From assembly GCF_027158005.1 (NCBI RefSeq), contig NZ_JAPVLQ010000002.1:186001-250000 (forward strand): a DNA stretch of 64,000 bases, read 5' to 3'. Every line of letters begins with the position of its first letter. The first letter of the stretch is position 1. This document shows positions 1 through 8,908 of the stretch, in pieces. Both the position numbers and the translations under genes were made by a program. Source of the DNA: Rhodococcus sp. H36-A4 (GTDB taxonomy: Bacteria; Actinomycetota; Actinomycetes; Mycobacteriales; Mycobacteriaceae). The notes under the pieces were generated by a model, which did no database searches, had not been told where the DNA came from, and was given only the letters and a program-made list of their open reading frames with translations.

Positions 1-1195
1 GTGCCCATCCACCGGCGGTCACGATCAGAGCTATGACGAACAGCGCCATAGCGGTCCAGCCGTACATCTGAAATACCACTCCGCCGAGCCAGCCGAGAAC
101 GCTGGATCCGCCGTAGTAGAAGAGGTTGTACAGCGACGTCGCCTGCGTCCGTCCGACCACCGCTCGCTGACCCGTCCATCCCGACGCGATGGCGTGGGCG
201 GCGAAGAATCCTATGGTCAGCACGACCAGTCCGGTCAGGAGGACGATCAGGTTGGTGCTGATGGTCAGTGCGACACCGGCCGCCATGGTGGCTGTCGAAC
301 CCGCGAGGACGACGCCTCTGCCGTGACGGACCGCCAGTTGTCCGGCAATGCGCGAGGACACCGTTCCGCTGAGATATGCCACGAAGATGAGGCTGATGAG
401 CGACTGCGGGAGCCCGAACGGGCCGGCCTCGAGCCGGAAGCCCAGGTAGTTGTAGATGGCGACGAATCCGCCCATGAGCAGGAAGCCTTGGCCGTACAGG
501 GTCAGCATGCCGGGCTCGCGGAGGTTGGCCCATAAGCGTCGCGGCAGTGAGGGTCCGTCGCGGGAGACGGTAGGAGATCTGCGCGGCGTCGGTGCCAACC
601 ACACGAAAAGGGCAGCCGCTGCCGCTGCGAGAACCGACACCGTCAAGGTCCCGACGCGCCAGTTGGTGTACTCCGCGACAGGTCCGGCGACGATCCGACC
701 CAGCAGACCGCCCATGGAGGTACCGGAGACGTACGTTGCTGCGGCGAGCGCGGTGTGTTTGCCGTGAACTTCCTCGCTCAGGTAGGCGATGGCAATCGCG
801 GGGAGTCCGCCGAGGGCTGCACCTTCGAGGAAGCGAATCGACAGCAGCATCGGTAGCGACGAAGACAGCGGAACCATCAGTCCCAGAATCGTTGCGGCGA
901 TCACCGAGATCGTCATCGCGCGGACTCGTCCGATCCGATCGGCGACCACCGACCAGGGCAGGACCGCAGCGGCGACACCGACCGTGGCCGATCCGACCGC
1001 AAGAGAGGACTGCGACGGCGTGATGTCGAGGCCGGCCGCGATGAGCGGAAGAATGCCCTGCACCGAGTAAAGCTGCGCGAACGTCGCGATACCCGCGAAC
1101 AACAAGGCCGCAACCAGGCGCTTGTATTCACGCGACCCTCGAGGATGGCCCTCCCAGAGGAGGTCGGCGTCCGCATCGGTCGTCGATGAACTCAT
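1..1195 (-). CDS. MFS transporter, YnfM-like (3' end beyond window)
   Basis: Partial gene; the reading frame stays open to base 1, so the C-terminus is missing. The ATG at 1193-1195 opens a protein beginning MSSSTTDADADLL, followed by alternating hydrophobic helices. An MFS motif A (ADRIGRVRAM) sits in the loop after the second helix. About 398 codons are visible, the size of most of a 12-TM carrier. Divergent from a LysR-family regulator 83 bp away, an arrangement like ynfM/ynfL of enteric bacteria, so the regulator probably controls this exporter. Substrate cannot be predicted; a proton-driven efflux role is inferred from the family. Confidence 0.85.
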   Translation of the reverse strand, partial: MSSSTTDADADLLWEGHPRGSREYKRLVAALLFAGIATFAQLYSVQGILPLIAAGLDITPSQSSLAVGSATVGVAAAVLPWSVVADRIGRVRAMTISVIAATILGLMVPLSSSLPMLLSIRFLEGAALGGLPAIAIAYLSEEVHGKHTALAAATYVSGTSMGGLLGRIVAGPVAEYTNWRVGTLTVSVLAAAAAALFVWLAPTPRRSPTVSRDGPSLPRRLWANLREPGMLTLYGQGFLLMGGFVAIYNYLGFRLEAGPFGLPQSLISLIFVAYLSGTVSSRIAGQLAVRHGRGVVLAGSTATMAAGVALTISTNLIVLLTGLVVLTIGFFAAHAIASGWTGQRAVVGRTQATSLYNLFYYGGSSVLGWLGGVVFQMYGWTAMALFVIALIVTAGGWA

Positions 1196-1215
1196 TTTCT
1201 CGACGCTATCTCCGC

Positions 1216-1244
1216 GGTGTACATGCGTCCAATGCATATGCACC
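1216..1244. promoter_or_regulatory. Dyad in the MFS/LysR divergent promoter
   Basis: Between the two divergent start codons lies an imperfect inverted repeat with arms at 1216-1228 and 1232-1244. Its right arm contains the perfect 10-bp palindrome TGCATATGCA (1233-1242). LysR-type regulators usually bind interrupted dyads in such divergent gaps, so this is the best operator candidate here. Seen: the symmetry. Inferred: its use. Confidence 0.4.
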
Positions 1245-1278
1245 CGGCAATCCATACTTCAGCGATATCATTGCAAAG

Positions 1279-2181
1279 GTGCGCGAGGAATCGAAAGAAC
1301 TACTCCCCCTCATCCCGACGCTCGTTGCCGTCGCGGAGACCGAGCACATCACCGAAGCTGCCCACCTGCTCGGGATCCCCCAGCCGACCGTCAGCCGACA
1401 GATCGCCCGGGCAACAGCAATCCTCGGGGTTGCGGTCGTCGAACGTCGCGGACGCGGCATCGCGATGACTGCCGCAGGGCGAATCCTGATTCCCTACTTG
1501 CAACGGGCCCTGGTCGATCTGGAGGCCGGTCTCGACGCGATGAGCGAGCACGACGCGAAGGCCCGCGGCCGAATTTCCATCGCGTTCCAGAACACGCTCG
1601 GCGAGGACATCGTGCCGGCACTGATCAAGGCGTTCGGGACCGGTCATCCGGCCGTGACATTCGATCTCGATCAGGGCGCCCGCTCGCGCTGCCTCGACCG
1701 CCTCGACGACGGCTCCGCCGACCTCGCCTTCGTCTCACTCAGTACCGAGCACACCGACGCCAATTCCTTCCAGCTCTACGACGAACGACTGGTCCTGGTC
1801 GTACCCACCGGACATCGCCTGGCCGGTCGCCGTGCCGTGCACGTCATCGACACTGCCGAGGAGCGCTATATCGCCATGGGCCACGGGTTCGGCATGCGGT
1901 CCATCTGCGAAGGCCTGTGGGCCGAGGCAGGCATGTCCCCGCACATTGCGTTCGAAGGACAGGACATCCACACCATCCGCGGACTGGTCGGAGCCGGTCT
2001 GGGCGTGAGTATTCTTCCCAAAATTCGCGGGCCACAATACGAGACCGTGGAAGTACCCCTGGCCGATCCGACTGCCCGGCGACGCATCGGCATGATCTGG
2101 TCCGAGCGCATACCGGCGAGCCACGTGCAGGCCTTCCGCGCAATGACGATCCGCAACGGCCGCAGTCTCGTGGTCAGGTAG
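1279..2181 (+). CDS. LysR-family transcriptional regulator
   Basis: A 300-aa protein with an N-terminal winged helix (about residues 5-62; LVAVAETEHITEAAHLLG followed by QPTVSRQIARATAILG) and a C-terminal periplasmic-binding-like effector domain. I choose the GTG at 1279 because the LysR HTH normally begins within about 10 residues of the start. The ATG at 1186 would overlap the divergent MFS gene and add 31 residues with no family match. Probably regulates the adjacent MFS gene and itself. The stop codon lies inside a triplicated 17-bp repeat that leads into the next gene. Effector unknown. Confidence 0.85.
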   Translation: MREESKELLPLIPTLVAVAETEHITEAAHLLGIPQPTVSRQIARATAILGVAVVERRGRGIAMTAAGRILIPYLQRALVDLEAGLDAMSEHDAKARGRISIAFQNTLGEDIVPALIKAFGTGHPAVTFDLDQGARSRCLDRLDDGSADLAFVSLSTEHTDANSFQLYDERLVLVVPTGHRLAGRRAVHVIDTAEERYIAMGHGFGMRSICEGLWAEAGMSPHIAFEGQDIHTIRGLVGAGLGVSILPKIRGPQYETVEVPLADPTARRRIGMIWSERIPASHVQAFRAMTIRNGRSLVVR

Positions 2182-2225
2182 GCACGGTGATCAAGTAGGC
2201 ACGGTGGTTAAGTAGGGACGGTGCA
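2178..2225 (+). repeat. Triplicated 17-bp repeat joining two genes
   Basis: Three head-to-tail copies at 2178-2194, 2195-2211 and 2212-2225 (the last truncated or diverged), with the core GTAGGCACGGTG. The first copy contains the TAG stop of the LysR gene and the third supplies the GTG start of the phosphatase gene, so each copy contains both a potential stop and a potential start. Confidence 0.8.
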
Positions 2226-2847
2226 GCTCATACTGGTTCGCCATGCGCTCCCGCAGCGCTCCGAAGACACCGCCGATCCCCCACTTGCCGAACTCGGCCA
2301 CGAACAGGCCACCCGCATCCCTGCCGCGCTGGCCCGGTTCGCGGTTGCCAGGACCGTCTCGAGCACTCAACTCCGCGCCCGGCAGACCGGCTCGGTGTTG
2401 GCCGCCGAGCTGGGGTCGACGCTGGAGTCCGACGAGCGCCTCACCGAATACGACCGAGATTTCGGCGGCTACGTTCCGATCGAACTTGCGCGCACCGAGT
2501 TCCGCGATGCATTCGACCGGATCAAGGCCGGACACCTACCAGAGGAGGTCGACGAGGACGCGTTTCGTACGCGAGTACTCGCCGGCATCGACGCAGCGGT
2601 CTCGGGAGTCGAACACACCGACACGGTGGTGGTGTTCACCCACGGCGGTGTCATCAACATCCTGCTCCAGGACATCCTGCAGACCCCCACGGTGCTCGGA
2701 TTCCCGATCGACTACTGTTCGATCACTCGAATTCTGTACTCCCGCAACGGTAGTCGATCGGTCGCAGCGGTAAACGAGACGCAACACGTGTGGGATTTGC
2801 TGCCCCGCAACAGAGACCGATCCGCCAACTCCACAGAGAGCTCTTAA
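2221..2847 (+). CDS. Histidine phosphatase (phosphoglycerate mutase-like) family protein
   Basis: A 208-aa protein of the branch-1 histidine phosphatase superfamily. The catalytic RHA motif is at residues 7-9 (LVRHALP), a second conserved arginine lies in the STQLRARQTG stretch, and the second catalytic histidine is in FTHGGVIN. Such proteins hydrolyse phosphomonoesters through a phosphohistidine; the substrate (phosphosugar, phosphoglycerate or nucleotide) cannot be told. The GTG start follows the LysR stop by 39 bp and lies in the third copy of a 17-bp repeat. Cotranscription with the regulator is plausible. Confidence 0.8.
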   Translation: MQLILVRHALPQRSEDTADPPLAELGHEQATRIPAALARFAVARTVSSTQLRARQTGSVLAAELGSTLESDERLTEYDRDFGGYVPIELARTEFRDAFDRIKAGHLPEEVDEDAFRTRVLAGIDAAVSGVEHTDTVVVFTHGGVINILLQDILQTPTVLGFPIDYCSITRILYSRNGSRSVAAVNETQHVWDLLPRNRDRSANSTESS

Positions 2848-2934
2848 AGTGCCTGCTCAGAGCGGCGTTTCAGTCCACATCTGGGCTTCTCGTGGTCATG
2901 GTGCCGTCAGTGGCCGGTTAGCCTCGACACCACT

Positions 2935-4425
2935 ATGGGTAAATTCCGAATCCTCCGGCAACCGACCGCCGCTCTCGTTGCTCTCGCCTTTCCTCTGGTA
3001 GCGGCCGGAGCGTTCGCGCTCGGTGCGGGCTACGACCTGAGCCCCGAAGACACGGCGCCGGCCACCGCGGACACGGCAGCCGGTACACCCAGCGCGTCCA
3101 CCGGCGATCCCCTGTCAACCTCGAGGAAGAGCCTGCAGCAAGCAGGCTTACCCATCAGCTTCCTGTCCGGGGGCGTCTCCCAGCTGACCGATGGCGGTAA
3201 GCAGCTCAACGACGGCGTCGTGATCCTCGCCGACGGCATAACCCAAGCTCATGACGGCACGATTCAGCTCGCCGACGGATTCGTCCAATACCGTGACGGC
3301 ATCGGGCAACTCGGTGACGGTGCATCCCAGATCAGTGGCGGAGTCGATCAGCTCGTCGATCAGCTCGCCGGCTTCGGTGCTCAGCAGGGTGAGTTCACCG
3401 CGAAGCTCGAAGCCACTGCACGACAAATCGACAGCTTCCCGCACCCCGGATCCGACGCCATCTCCGGCCAGATTCGCTCGGTGATCGACACCCTGAACAC
3501 CCAGGGATTCGGCCCATCGACGCTCGATCAGCTGCAGACCCTCAAAGGCGGTGCACGCCAGCTGTCCGGTGAGCTGAACGATCCATCCGGCCAGTTCCTG
3601 ACTGCTACCGGTCAGCTCGGCGACGCTACCGTCCAACTTCGAGACGGACTGGGCCAGCTCGACGACGGCGGCGGACAACTCCGAGCCGGAACCGACCAGT
3701 TGGTGACGGCCGTCGGCCCGGTCTCCGGAATCGTCAGCGGTATCGCGACCAACGTCCAAGAAGCAACCGCCGGGCTCCCGACGGCCAAGGAGCTGAGCGC
3801 GGGCTCACCTGCACCTTCTTCAGGGACCGAGGTGACGCAGGCAGCCGCGTCGAGCACGCCGGTGGCGCCGTATCTTGTCGCAGCGCTCGTCGCGGTCGGC
3901 GCTATCGGCGCGGTGAGCCTGGTACGGGTTCTGAGCCGCGATTCCCGCTTCCGCTGGATTGCGGCCGCGGTCGCCGTCTTCGCCGTCGGGGTGTGTGCAG
4001 CATTGGCGTTCGCGTTCACCGCGCCCGACACGGGGATCGGTGCCCTACTGGGAGCGGGCCTGTTCCTCGTCGCTTCCGCAGCCGCCTATTTAGCCGCCGC
4101 CGGCGCAATCCAACGACTGCTCGGCATCGTCGTCGGCCAAGCTGTCAACGTCGGCTTGCTACTCGTCCAGGTCGTGGTGTGCGGAGCTGCCTATGCGAGT
4201 AGTGCCTCGATCTGGGGTCACCTGTCGGCGTTCATGCCGATGAGTTATACCGCCGCGGGCGCGCGCGAGGTCGGATACGGGCAGATGACCTCGACAGGCT
4301 GGCTGGCAATCGGTCTGACCGTCGTTCTCCTCGCTGTCTCCGGGATCGTCTTCAGAACTCTCGATACCGAACCCGGCGACAGCGAAGCGAACGAATCAGG
4401 CGGGAAACTACCCGACTACGCGTAG
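2935..4425 (+). CDS. YhgE/Pip-like membrane protein with L-x-D-G heptad repeats
   Basis: A 496-aa protein. An N-terminal TM or signal anchor (about residues 11-29) is followed by an extracytoplasmic region (about 60-260) of recurring L-x-D-G segments spaced by 7 residues (QLTDGGKQL, VILADGI, QLADGF, QLGDGA and others), the X-X-X-L-X-X-G pattern of YhgE/Pip and some MmpL-associated proteins. Near 300-480 there are about five hydrophobic helices. Full YhgE proteins carry an ABC-2-like membrane domain, so a role in export or envelope assembly is plausible but not shown. The gene overlaps the convergent monooxygenase-fold gene by 18 bp. Confidence 0.7.
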   Translation: MGKFRILRQPTAALVALAFPLVAAGAFALGAGYDLSPEDTAPATADTAAGTPSASTGDPLSTSRKSLQQAGLPISFLSGGVSQLTDGGKQLNDGVVILADGITQAHDGTIQLADGFVQYRDGIGQLGDGASQISGGVDQLVDQLAGFGAQQGEFTAKLEATARQIDSFPHPGSDAISGQIRSVIDTLNTQGFGPSTLDQLQTLKGGARQLSGELNDPSGQFLTATGQLGDATVQLRDGLGQLDDGGGQLRAGTDQLVTAVGPVSGIVSGIATNVQEATAGLPTAKELSAGSPAPSSGTEVTQAAASSTPVAPYLVAALVAVGAIGAVSLVRVLSRDSRFRWIAAAVAVFAVGVCAALAFAFTAPDTGIGALLGAGLFLVASAAAYLAAAGAIQRLLGIVVGQAVNVGLLLVQVVVCGAAYASSASIWGHLSAFMPMSYTAAGAREVGYGQMTSTGWLAIGLTVVLLAVSGIVFRTLDTEPGDSEANESGGKLPDYA

Positions 4426-4704
4426 CGGGTGAATGGACGGCGCACTGGCGAGGTGGGCACCGAACTCGCCCAGTGCCTTCTGCAGGTGGGGTGTCTGCAT
4501 GTGCGCGTCGAGGTCCTCCTGCGATCCCCACACCTCGATGGTGACGAAAGTGCCCGGCTCGGAAGCTGACTCGAACAGTTCGTAGGAGACGTTTCCGCTC
4601 TCCTTCGCCGACTCTTCGGCCAGCGTTGCCAGACCTGTTCGTATGGCATCGACCGACTCCGGCTTGGCGGTGATGGTGGCGACAACCTTCAGCTCACTGG
4701 GCAT
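4408..4704 (-). CDS. Antibiotic biosynthesis monooxygenase (ABM) domain protein
   Basis: A 98-aa single-domain protein of the dimeric alpha-beta barrel (ABM/YgiN) type. Typical stretches are VVATITAKPESVDAIR, then a strand with VSYELFES, FVTIEVWGSQEDLDAH and a C-terminal helix. The family includes quinol monooxygenases and heme-degrading enzymes; the exact reaction cannot be assigned. I use the ATG at 4702-4704, which has a GAGAGGAC ribosome-binding site; an upstream in-frame extension to 4914 has no family character. The 3' end overlaps the convergent gene. Confidence 0.8.
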   Translation of the reverse strand: MPSELKVVATITAKPESVDAIRTGLATLAEESAKESGNVSYELFESASEPGTFVTIEVWGSQEDLDAHMQTPHLQKALGEFGAHLASAPSIHPLRVVG

Positions 4705-4825
4705 ACTGCGTCCTCTCGTATGTGGCACCTGACAGGCAACCACCGAATGCGACGGTACCGTCATGTGGGTCCTCCGCATCGGCGTTGGCGAACAAAAGAA
4801 GTGATTGCGGCGGAAGAAGAGATCC

Positions 4826-6364
4826 ATGACCGGCGACCCCCCGAAGGCAACCCGCAAGGATTGGCTCGGACTGAGCGTTCTCGTAATCCCGATACTACTG
4901 GTCTCGATGGACATGTCGGTGCTCTACCTGGCGCTTCCTTTCATGACCGCAGACCTGGAACCGAGCAGCAACCAAACACTGTGGATTCTCGACCTGTACG
5001 GCTTCCTTCTGGCTGGTCTGCTCATCACGATGGGTTCTGTCGGTGACCGGATCGGCCGTCGCAGACTACTGATGATCGGTGCAGTCGTTTTCGGAGCCGC
5101 ATCGCTGCTCGCAGCCTTCTCGACGTCACCCGAGATGCTACTTCTCTCGCGAGCACTCCTGGGCGTCGGCGGTGCCACCATTGCGCCGAGCACATTATCA
5201 TTGATACGCAACATGTTTCACGACCCAGGTCAACGAAAAGAAGCCATCGGACTGTGGACCGCCGGGTTCGCCGGGGGCGGCGCCCTCGGTCCCGTCATCG
5301 GCGGGGCGTTGCTCGAGCACTTCTGGTGGGGCTCGGTGTTTCTGATCAACATTCCGATCATGGTCGTCCTGCTCATCTCGGCGCCGCTGCTGGTGTCGGA
5401 GTTCAAGGATCCCGATCCGGGCCGCTTCGACCCGCTCAGCGTCGTGCTGTCGATCGCGGCGATGCTCGGGATCGTCTACGCAATCAAGCACGGCGCACAG
5501 GACGGGATCGACGCTACGACTACCGCCACGGCTACCGCCGGAGCAGTTCTGGGCTTGCTCTTCCTACGAAGGCAACGGCGCGGGCGCGACCCCCTCATCG
5601 ACATCTCCCTGTTCGCCGAACGTGCCTTCAGCGCAGCAGTACTCGTTCAATTCCTGGTGATCTTCGCGCTCACCGGATTCAGTCTGTTCGCCTCGCAGTA
5701 TCTGCAGCTGATCGTTGGGCTCGGTCCACTGGAGGCGGGTCTGTGGCTGCTGATCCCCGCGATCGCAGCCGGAGCCGGGGCGGTACTGGCACCGAGCCTG
5801 AGCAAGATCGTCTCGACCGGAGCGATCATCGCCGGCGGACTCGCCTTGATCGCCGTCGGCGCCGCGGCGATGGCGTTCATTCGACCCGATTCCGGACTGC
5901 CGCTCCTGGTGGTGGGCATGTCTCTGCTGGCGCTCGGAGTCGGTGCGTCTTCGACGCTCAACTCCGACATCGTCCTCACAGCTGCGGCGCCGGAAAAAGC
6001 AGGTGCCGCCTCGGCACTGTCGGAGACCGGCGCCGAACTCGGCGGCGCCGTCGGTATCGCCATCCTCGGAACGATCGGATCGACCGTCTACCGCCACCGA
6101 CTCGAGGACACCCTGCCCGCGGATACCCCGGCGGACATCGCCGGGGCGGCGTCCGAGACCGTCGGCGGCGGCATGACCGTTGCCGACCACCTTCCGCCAC
6201 CACTGGATTCGGCACTGCGAGACATCGCGGCATCGGCGTTCGTCGACGGGCTCACCCTCGCCGCCACGTGGAGCGCACTAGGGATGGGAACAGCGGCGAT
6301 CGTGGTCTATCTCCTGCTGCGGACCCAGCCGACCGGCATCGAAGCCGGACCTTCTCAAGCCTGA
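4826..6364 (+). CDS. MFS drug exporter, DHA2 (14-TM) family
   Basis: A 512-aa protein with 14 predicted helices. Diagnostic features are MDMSVLYLALP in helix 1 (motif D1), motif A in the 2-3 loop (GSVGDRIGRRRLLMIG) and motif C in helix 5 (GGGALGPVIGGALLEHFW). These are typical of proton-coupled multidrug exporters such as LfrA, EmrB and QacA. The ATG at 4826 is chosen because a GGAAGAAGAGA ribosome-binding site precedes it; the in-frame TTG at 4805 would overlap that site. The last 10 bp overlap the convergent cutinase gene. No regulator is adjacent. Confidence 0.88.
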   Translation: MTGDPPKATRKDWLGLSVLVIPILLVSMDMSVLYLALPFMTADLEPSSNQTLWILDLYGFLLAGLLITMGSVGDRIGRRRLLMIGAVVFGAASLLAAFSTSPEMLLLSRALLGVGGATIAPSTLSLIRNMFHDPGQRKEAIGLWTAGFAGGGALGPVIGGALLEHFWWGSVFLINIPIMVVLLISAPLLVSEFKDPDPGRFDPLSVVLSIAAMLGIVYAIKHGAQDGIDATTTATATAGAVLGLLFLRRQRRGRDPLIDISLFAERAFSAAVLVQFLVIFALTGFSLFASQYLQLIVGLGPLEAGLWLLIPAIAAGAGAVLAPSLSKIVSTGAIIAGGLALIAVGAAAMAFIRPDSGLPLLVVGMSLLALGVGASSTLNSDIVLTAAAPEKAGAASALSETGAELGGAVGIAILGTIGSTVYRHRLEDTLPADTPADIAGAASETVGGGMTVADHLPPPLDSALRDIAASAFVDGLTLAATWSALGMGTAAIVVYLLLRTQPTGIEAGPSQA

Positions 6365-7266
6365 TCGAGGAGGTAGTTCGCCAACCACGACGTTGCACTC
6401 GTTCCATTGCCGTCCACCGCATAGCTTCCGTATTCCTGGTGGATCCCAGAGCGATAGAACGCGTCGATTTCGCGTCGACGCTGCTCGTTCGCCTGATCGG
6501 TCAGCTGACCCTGCAGTACCGGAAGACCGCCCGCTGCCGACAGATCGCCGATGAGAATCTGCGCTTCCTGCTGCGCCTTCGCGACCACATCGGGGTTGGG
6601 ATCTGAAGACACCGCGAGGAAGCCGGCGAGTCGGGAAATGTAGTCGTCCTTGGGCGTCGAGCAGTACAGATCACCGATCGCGCAGAACGTCTTCACCACC
6701 GGGCTGACGAAACCGAACCCACCGACGCGCGGGCCACCGACACCGGTACCGACGACCTCGGGGCCGACCAGTGCATCAGCGTCGGAACGCTTCGGATCGG
6801 AGATGAGACCGACCGCGACAACCCTATTCGCCGGCACTACGCCCAGACCCGTTCCGATCGACGCAGCGAGATCGCCTGCAGCGTCGGCACCTTGGCTGTA
6901 ACCGATTATGCCGAGCTTCGTTGCTCCGCACTGCGCGGCCATCGCTTCGAGCATGCCGCCCGCATTCGCCTTGGCGATCGCTCGAGACTCCCCGTAGATC
7001 CCGCCCTCCCAAGGAAACGCGGTGGCCGGGTACGACACGTAATCGGTGCGTACGGACGAACTCGCGATGCGGTCGGTGACGGCCGTGAGCATGCCCGGCT
7101 TGGGCGCCGCGCCCGAACTCGTCTCCCACGTCCCCGGGATCGCGACGACGTACAGATCCGGGCAGCCACCTGGATCGGCCGAAGCGGTAGACGTCGACAG
7201 GACCGACGTCCCAGCAGCAACCGCCATGACGGCTCCGACGGTGGCGACGAGCTTTTTCACGCGCAT
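6355..7266 (-). CDS. Secreted cutinase-family serine esterase
   Basis: A 303-aa protein with a signal peptide (residues 1 to about 31, ending TASADPGG). The cutinase/CULP fold is marked by the nucleophile motif GYSQG, with the family Asp-His pair expected further on. M. tuberculosis has several such secreted esterases or phospholipases acting on short-chain esters and lipids. The C-terminal ~60 residues extend beyond the minimal cutinase domain. Transcribed alone, convergent with the exporter gene by a 10-bp overlap. Confidence 0.85.
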   Translation of the reverse strand: MRVKKLVATVGAVMAVAAGTSVLSTSTASADPGGCPDLYVVAIPGTWETSSGAAPKPGMLTAVTDRIASSSVRTDYVSYPATAFPWEGGIYGESRAIAKANAGGMLEAMAAQCGATKLGIIGYSQGADAAGDLAASIGTGLGVVPANRVVAVGLISDPKRSDADALVGPEVVGTGVGGPRVGGFGFVSPVVKTFCAIGDLYCSTPKDDYISRLAGFLAVSSDPNPDVVAKAQQEAQILIGDLSAAGGLPVLQGQLTDQANEQRRREIDAFYRSGIHQEYGSYAVDGNGTSATSWLANYLLDQA

Positions 7267-7390
7267 GGTTACGGCCTCACTGCAGTAGCGGACTCTCGAC
7301 TTCGAGGGTCAGGATGCCAGTCCCTGATGTCGAATTGATGCCCAATCGGTAAACGGAGGTTACCTAAAACCAGGACATCTCACCATCGGT

Positions 7391-7443
7391 AACGAAAACG
7401 AGGTTATGGAGCGGAAAACCTGCTTTCCGTCCATAACCTCGTT
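7391..7443 (-). terminator. Intrinsic terminator of the gltBD operon
   Basis: A very long hairpin: arms 7397-7410 and 7430-7443 pair perfectly (AACGAGGTTATGGA), and an inner CGGAAA/TTTCCG stem (7412-7417, 7424-7429) is separated by one bulged base. On the minus strand the stem is followed by TTTTCGTT (7391-7398). It lies 14 bp past the gltD stop. Confidence 0.88.
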
Positions 7444-7456
7444 CTGGCTCAACCGA

Positions 7457-8908
7457 TCAGCGCTGCGGCGCCTGAGTGGGGACGATAGGCGATGGGAGGG
7501 CCGTCACACCCTCGAGGAAGGTATCGACGGCAGCCGCACACGAACGGCCTTCGGCGATGGCCCACACGATGAGCGACTGCCCACGGCCCATGTCACCGGC
7601 AACGAACACACCGGGCACGTTGGTGACCCACTCGTTCGAGCGCTTGACGTTGCCACGCTCGTTCAGGTCCACGCCGAGATCGGTCAGCAGCCCCGGCTTC
7701 TCGGGACCGACGAAGCCCATGGCAAGAAGCACCAGATCGGCCTCGAGGGTGAACTCACTGCCCTCGACCTTCTCGAACTTGCCTGCCTTGAACTCGACCT
7801 CGTGCGCTTCGAGACCGGTGACCTTGCCGTCGGCACCGACGAAACGCTCGGTGTTGACCGAGAACACTCGCTCGCCGCCCTCTTCGTGAGCCGAAGCAAC
7901 GCGGTACATCAACGGGTACAACGGCCACGGGGTGGACGTCGCACGCTCTTCCGGCGGGCGAGCCATGATCTCGAACTGGTGAACGCTCTCGGCGCCCTGA
8001 CGATGCGAGGTGCCAAGGCAGTCTGCACCGGTGTCACCGCCACCGATGATCACGACCTTCTTGCCCTTCGCCGTGACGGGCGGAGCGTCGTAATCGCCCT
8101 GCTGCACGTGATTTGCTCCGGGAAGGAACTCCATCGCCTGGTAGATGCCCTCGAGTTCGCGTCCCTCGATCGGCAGATCGCGCCACGCGGTAGCACCACC
8201 GGACAGAACGACGGCGTCGAACTCTGTGCGCAGCTCTTCGGCCGAGATGTCCACTCCGACATCGACACCGGTACGGAAGACCGTGCCCTCGGCCTCCATC
8301 TGCGCCAGACGACGGTCGATGTGGCGCTTCTCCATCTTGAACTCCGGGATACCGTAGCGCAGTAGCCCGCCGATGCGGTCTGCCCGCTCGAACACGGTGA
8401 CGGTGTGTCCGGCACGTGTCAGCTGTTGTGCGGCTGCCAATCCTGCAGGCCCCGAACCGACGACGGCGATGCTCTTGCCCGTCAGGAACGTCGGGTAGAC
8501 GGGAGTGACCCAGCCCTCTTCGAAGGCCTTGTCGATGATCTCGACCTCGACCTGCTTGATCGTCACGGGATCCTGGTTGATTCCCAGTACGCACGACGCC
8601 TCGCACGGGGCAGGGCACAGTCGCCCGGTGAACTCCGGAAAGTTGTTCGTGGCGTGCAAGCGGTCGATGCTCTCGCGCCAACGATCCTTGAACACCAGAT
8701 CGTTCCACTCGGGAATCAGGTTTCCCAGCGGGCAGCCGTTGTGGCAGAACGGAACACCACAGTCCATGCACCGGCTCGCCTGTGTCTGCAAGGCTTCCTT
8801 GGGGAAGTCCTCGTAGACCTCTTTCCAGTCCATCAGCCGTAGGTCGACGGGTCGACGCTTCGGCAGTTCACGAACCGTGTGCTTCAAAAATCCTTGTGGG
8901 TCACCCAC
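7457..8908 (-). CDS. gltD: Glutamate synthase, small (beta) subunit
   Basis: A 483-aa NADPH-oxidising subunit that passes electrons through FAD and 4Fe-4S clusters to the large subunit. The N-terminal cluster ligands are seen as Cys47, Cys50, Cys55 and Cys59 ([13 protein letters not shown]), with a second cysteine group in CPAPCEASC. The FAD-binding motif is [11 protein letters not shown] and the NADPH site is GGGDTGADC. The GTG start at 8906-8908 overlaps the end of gltB by 8 bp and has a GGAGG ribosome-binding site inside gltB, so translation is coupled. Full length for the family. Confidence 0.96.
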   Translation of the reverse strand: MGDPQGFLKHTVRELPKRRPVDLRLMDWKEVYEDFPKEALQTQASRCMDCGVPFCHNGCPLGNLIPEWNDLVFKDRWRESIDRLHATNNFPEFTGRLCPAPCEASCVLGINQDPVTIKQVEVEIIDKAFEEGWVTPVYPTFLTGKSIAVVGSGPAGLAAAQQLTRAGHTVTVFERADRIGGLLRYGIPEFKMEKRHIDRRLAQMEAEGTVFRTGVDVGVDISAEELRTEFDAVVLSGGATAWRDLPIEGRELEGIYQAMEFLPGANHVQQGDYDAPPVTAKGKKVVIIGGGDTGADCLGTSHRQGAESVHQFEIMARPPEERATSTPWPLYPLMYRVASAHEEGGERVFSVNTERFVGADGKVTGLEAHEVEFKAGKFEKVEGSEFTLEADLVLLAMGFVGPEKPGLLTDLGVDLNERGNVKRSNEWVTNVPGVFVAGDMGRGQSLIVWAIAEGRSCAAAVDTFLEGVTALPSPIVPTQAPQR

